A stretch of 64,000 nt of DNA from assembly GCF_023065955.2 (NCBI RefSeq), contig NW_026623100.1:67088727-67152726 (forward strand), read 5' to 3'. A program made the translations under genes and the position numbers. The stretch comes from Ursus arctos (Eukaryota > Chordata > Mammalia > Carnivora > Ursidae). The first letter of the stretch is position 1. Every line of letters begins with the position of its first letter. The notes beneath the pieces are model-generated. The model saw only the letters and a list, made by a program, of their open reading frames with translations, made no database searches and was not told the origin of the DNA. Below are positions 60,846-64,000 of this stretch, in pieces.

Positions 60846-61791
60846 TTGCACAAACTATTCTCACTGGTTTGGAATGGGCTGCCATGCTTTCTAATGTTAC
60901 TGCAACATGTATATTCATTACAATTCAGATAAAACTTGCTTATGTTTTGCTCTTATGTTTGATCTAATCCTAATCACAGTGAGCTCTTAACTGGTTCAGT
61001 ATGTGATTTGCTCCCAAATCTGCACTGTTTACTCTGTTACTTTCTAGTATGCCACCAAGAGTACCAATATTTAAATTCGTTTAAAGGCCAAGAACTGGAA
61101 ATAACCTTTTCTCTATTTTCTGTGTATTTCCGGGTGGGAGAAATAACACTTCTGGGAAGCTTTTCTCAGAAAAGAGGAAAGCAGCCTGCCCCAGCAGAAT
61201 GTGCAGAGCGGGCTGTTTCCTCCGTCTCAGCTGCCCACGAACGGGCACTGTACTGTGGGAGTTCCCTTGGGGTCCGTGAGCTCTGGGCTAATGATGATCC
61301 TGCACCATATGCTGTAGCAGTTAGTGGTTACTTCTTTATTGGCGACCTAAAATTGGATTCTTTTTGAGGAATGGAAGGCTCCCATCATTGACGGTGAGAT
61401 AGAAAACCTTCCCTAGCTTAGCGTTTAGATCTAGTATACATTCTAAAGTCAAAATTCATGATACCTATTTTAATTAGGTGACTACTGTCCCAGGTCATAA
61501 AAGGACACGTGTTGACGTTCTTCTTAAAGTATTTCATAAAAATCATAAAGAATCCTTGAAGAGTTTAAAGGCCCCTAAAGCAGGCATACAGGCTCTGCTC
61601 AGTCAGGAATGAACTCCAGTGAAGGGAAGATGTGAGAGTGGGCGTTCTTCTATGTCCGTGAAGCTGCTCTAAGGCTAGAAGATTGATTTTACCATCCAGA
61701 ATTCTCTGGCTAATATCTTGTCTTCAGACACATTGGCTACTTTGGCATAGGATTTTACTCCTTTTCCTTGAATTGAAAACAGTTTAAAAAT

Positions 61792-61797
61792 AATAAA
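61792..61797 (+). terminator. Candidate poly(A) signal AATAAA
   Basis: A canonical hexamer 1.3 kb into the predicted short-isoform 3'UTR. The downstream GU-rich element is weak. Confidence 0.35.
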
Positions 61798-63102
61798 CAT
61801 TATTATAAATAAGTAAATGATGGGAGAGTACCTAGCTGAAACAAAAAGGGGTTTTAGTAGGCAGTATTAAACTGTATTTGAAAATCAATGAGAAGTTTAT
61901 GCAATTTAAAATGTTTACAAACTGCAGTGCAATCTACTGTTTATGAATGTCAGGGTATTATCAGGAAAAGTGTACATACAATCACAGAGTCTTATTTCCT
62001 CACAGAGTTCTTTAAGGAGAGTGAAATACCTTTTTATATCTCTGAGTTTCAGTTAGAGGCATATTTTGTGCAATATTTATGTTAATGTGCCTATACATTG
62101 TGAATGAATAATTCAGTCTTACCTAAATCATAACTTTTTTCTTGAGAAAGAATCGACCGTTTAGGTAGAACTTTACAAAGTTCAGATATCTGTGTTTCAA
62201 AATGCTTAACATTATTGGGATGTATGATGATCTATATGTGTGCTCCCTGGGGCAGGGATTTCTAGTTATTAGACCACCTCGGTCTTTAGCATTTGGCATC
62301 ATCATGGTACTTTTATAAAATATGACATTAATAAGAAAGCAATAATAACACTTTACAGGTGGAATAACAGATTTGCCTGCAGTCAGTAAAGGAGACAGTG
62401 CAAAGACTGAGTCATTGTGAATTCAGCTGATCTTCCAAATTGTGTGGATTACTTGGTCTTGCCTTTTATTTTCTGGACTTTCTGCTTTTGCATTCTTTGT
62501 TGGGTTCAGATTAAGGACAATTACTTTAAATCCATTTTAAGCCCTGAGAGTGGAAATCAGACCACTGTTAATTAGCCACACAATTTGGTATAACATTTTC
62601 TCTTTATAATTTTGATTTTGGGCTTATCTAATACACTGATAAATTATTTCAAGGATATTTTTATAGCTCATATCGCTTTGTTGTAACCCTGATAAATATA
62701 AGTTATCAATAATGACATTCAGGCAGAGCTTAGCATCTGTAATCAATCTGAAAAACAGTACGTTCATCAGATACCCATAGACTAAATCAAATCACATAAC
62801 GGCATATTTAAGCTGGGTGTTGGTCTGGAAAATAAGTTTGCTGTATTTCCTGAAATACCACTCTTTGTGTAGGTATTTTGCCATATTTTTGAGAGAAAGC
62901 TAAAAGTAAAGGAACTTGAATGACATGTAAGAGTAATCTAAATCCTTCTTAAAAGTGCACGCAGTCAGTCCTTCGAAGTCCCTCCCACTCAGCCACACTG
63001 TTTGCTCTCTCCCTCATTCAGGATAAGAGGCAGCTTTCATTTGGCTTAGAAAGCAACATTAGAAGGAAAGGGTTTATCAGGAACACGGAATTTTAAAATG
63101 GA

Positions 63103-63108
63103 AATAAA
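63103..63108 (+). terminator. Candidate poly(A) signal AATAAA
   Basis: A canonical hexamer, followed about 45 nt later by an A14 run at about 63150, which could mimic or mark an internal priming site. Confidence 0.3.
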
Positions 63109-63491
63109 TCTGAACCCCATAGGAAGAATCCAAATACCTGTTTATTAAAAAAAAAAAAAACTTGTTTATTTAAAAATTGTAGTATGTGATAATCATTTTT
63201 AAAGTATGGATTAAACCTGATAGGTTTTCCAGTGATGAAAAAAACCAGTTCTCAAACCAAAGCTGATTTTTTAGCAAATTTGAAAATTTAAGTCAATCCC
63301 ACCCATTATATAGTTTCCTCTAAAACTTTATCTTAAAGGGTCATTTTAAAATAATACAACTATTAAAAAATGTAACTGCTGTTTTAAAACACAATACAAA
63401 TACTGATAGTTTAAAAGAAAGTGGGGGAAGGAAAAGTAGAGAAAGAAATGCCAATTCCAGTCCAAAGCTTTATTTGCCAAGTTTTTCTTAG

Positions 63492-63497
63492 AATAAA
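63492..63497 (+). terminator. Candidate poly(A) signal AATAAA
   Basis: A hexamer with U-rich flanks and a TGTAAATA (Pumilio-type) word at about 63519. It is one of several possible 3' ends. Confidence 0.35.
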
Positions 63498-64000
63498 TTT
63501 TACCAAGTTATAAGTTCTTGTAAATAGAATCTATAATGGAAATACTGAGAGACTTTGCCAAAAGTGGCAGTATTGGATGCTGCTGTGTTGCTACTGTAAT
63601 AAGTTATTAAATTGTTGCGAAGTGCTGTTTTTGCCTTAAATTTTTATTTTGTGTGTCTTGAAACTATAGTATAAAGATATTGAGATTGTGCAGATGCTGG
63701 GCACGCTTGGCATGAGGTCATCTGTTTTTATTTTTACAAAATTGTAATATAACTATGCAAGTGTGTTTATTAAAAGGACACAAACTACATTACTTGTATT
63801 GTGTATTTCTTTTGAAGCACCCTTTGAAATGTGTTTTTAATTATATGTAGTTGTGATTGAATTTCTTTGGAATTTTTCTTTTTCCTTAACGTAGTCTGTG
63901 GGTACAGGCCAGCGAATTGTTTTATATCACAGAAGGCAGAAGAAATTTTTAAATGGTCAAGATCGTGATAATTTGATACAAGATAATCATATGTATCTCA

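Larger units (their letters stand above)
60500..63790 (+). other. ITSN2: Predicted terminal exon / 3'UTR of the ITSN2 short isoform
   Basis: Acceptor at 60498-60499 after a good pyrimidine tract. Joined to the SH3E exon (phase 1, T), the first two bases GA give TGA, ending the protein at 'DPSQQ'. No long-isoform DH exon is found in the window. The AT-rich body has few repeats, as expected of 3'UTR. The 3' end is uncertain; AATAAA signals are at 61792, 63103 and 63492, and ATTAAA near 63768. Basis: splice-site logic and analogy to the short ITSN1 form, which also ends after SH3E. Confidence 0.65.

Noticed and set aside
61008..61367. 119-codon open frame in the 3'UTR region
   Set aside because: No splice support, no known domain, and within the length expected by chance.

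Overview
The window is vertebrate nuclear DNA from a carnivoran mammal, and it holds the middle of one gene, ITSN2 (intersectin-2), on the + strand. The gene is recognised from its spliced product: 24 coding exons can be read in order with canonical GT-AG borders and consistent phase, giving 1061 codons in one frame. The peptide is ITSN2 rather than the paralogue ITSN1, as shown by 'MGSMPNLSI', '[18 protein letters not shown]', '[20 protein letters not shown]', the cassette '[16 protein letters not shown]' and the '[11 protein letters not shown]' end of SH3E. The carnivoran assignment rests on 20 tRNA-Lys-type CanSINE copies (head GGGGCGCCTGGGTGGC, CT-rich region, AATAAA-rich tail). The dog-specific SINEC_Cf form is absent. 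The commonest young form, with the 'GAGAGAGGGAACACAAGCAG' block, points to an arctoid such as a bear or seal; that last step is inference.

Layout. The exons for EH1 lie upstream, outside the window. 368-1820: linker and start of EH2. 6979-8263: rest of EH2, including a canonical EF-hand loop, then a linker. 8960-19411: the charged KLERQ coiled coil, with an 81-nt hydrophobic cassette exon at 19331-19411. 30459-33732: end of the coiled coil. 34993-39093: SH3A. 42962-43167: SH3B. 46655-46821: SH3C. 49975-50096 plus 58083-58179: SH3D, split by an 8-kb intron. 58641-58832: SH3E. The exons for the DH-PH-C2 half of the long isoform lie downstream of the window. An exon starting at 60500 can terminate a short isoform: joining it to SH3E makes a TGA exactly at the splice junction, and the rest of the window would be 3'UTR.

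The remaining sequence is intronic and rich in repeats. The main element is a full-length antisense LINE-1 (about 6.3 kb, 50222-56485) with a perfect 18-bp target-site duplication. It has an open ORF1, an ORF2 broken by at least three frameshifts, and a CanSINE in its 5'UTR. Other elements are an MLT1-type LTR, a Tigger-like and a hAT-like DNA transposon, several old L1, L2 and MIR pieces, a 3'-truncated U2 snRNA pseudogene with target duplications, and two places where two CanSINEs share one target site.

The gene product is an endocytic and signalling scaffold. EH domains bind NPF-containing adaptors, the coiled coil dimerises and binds partners, and five SH3 domains bind dynamin, synaptojanin, WASP-family and Sos-type proline-rich ligands. 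The long form adds a Cdc42 exchange factor module. I found no sign of an undescribed multi-gene system. The most unusual items are the splice-made stop codon, an 18-bp perfect inverted repeat in the short-isoform 3'UTR, and the young L1 whose 5'UTR lies upstream of, and could drive sense transcripts into, the SH3D/SH3E exons.
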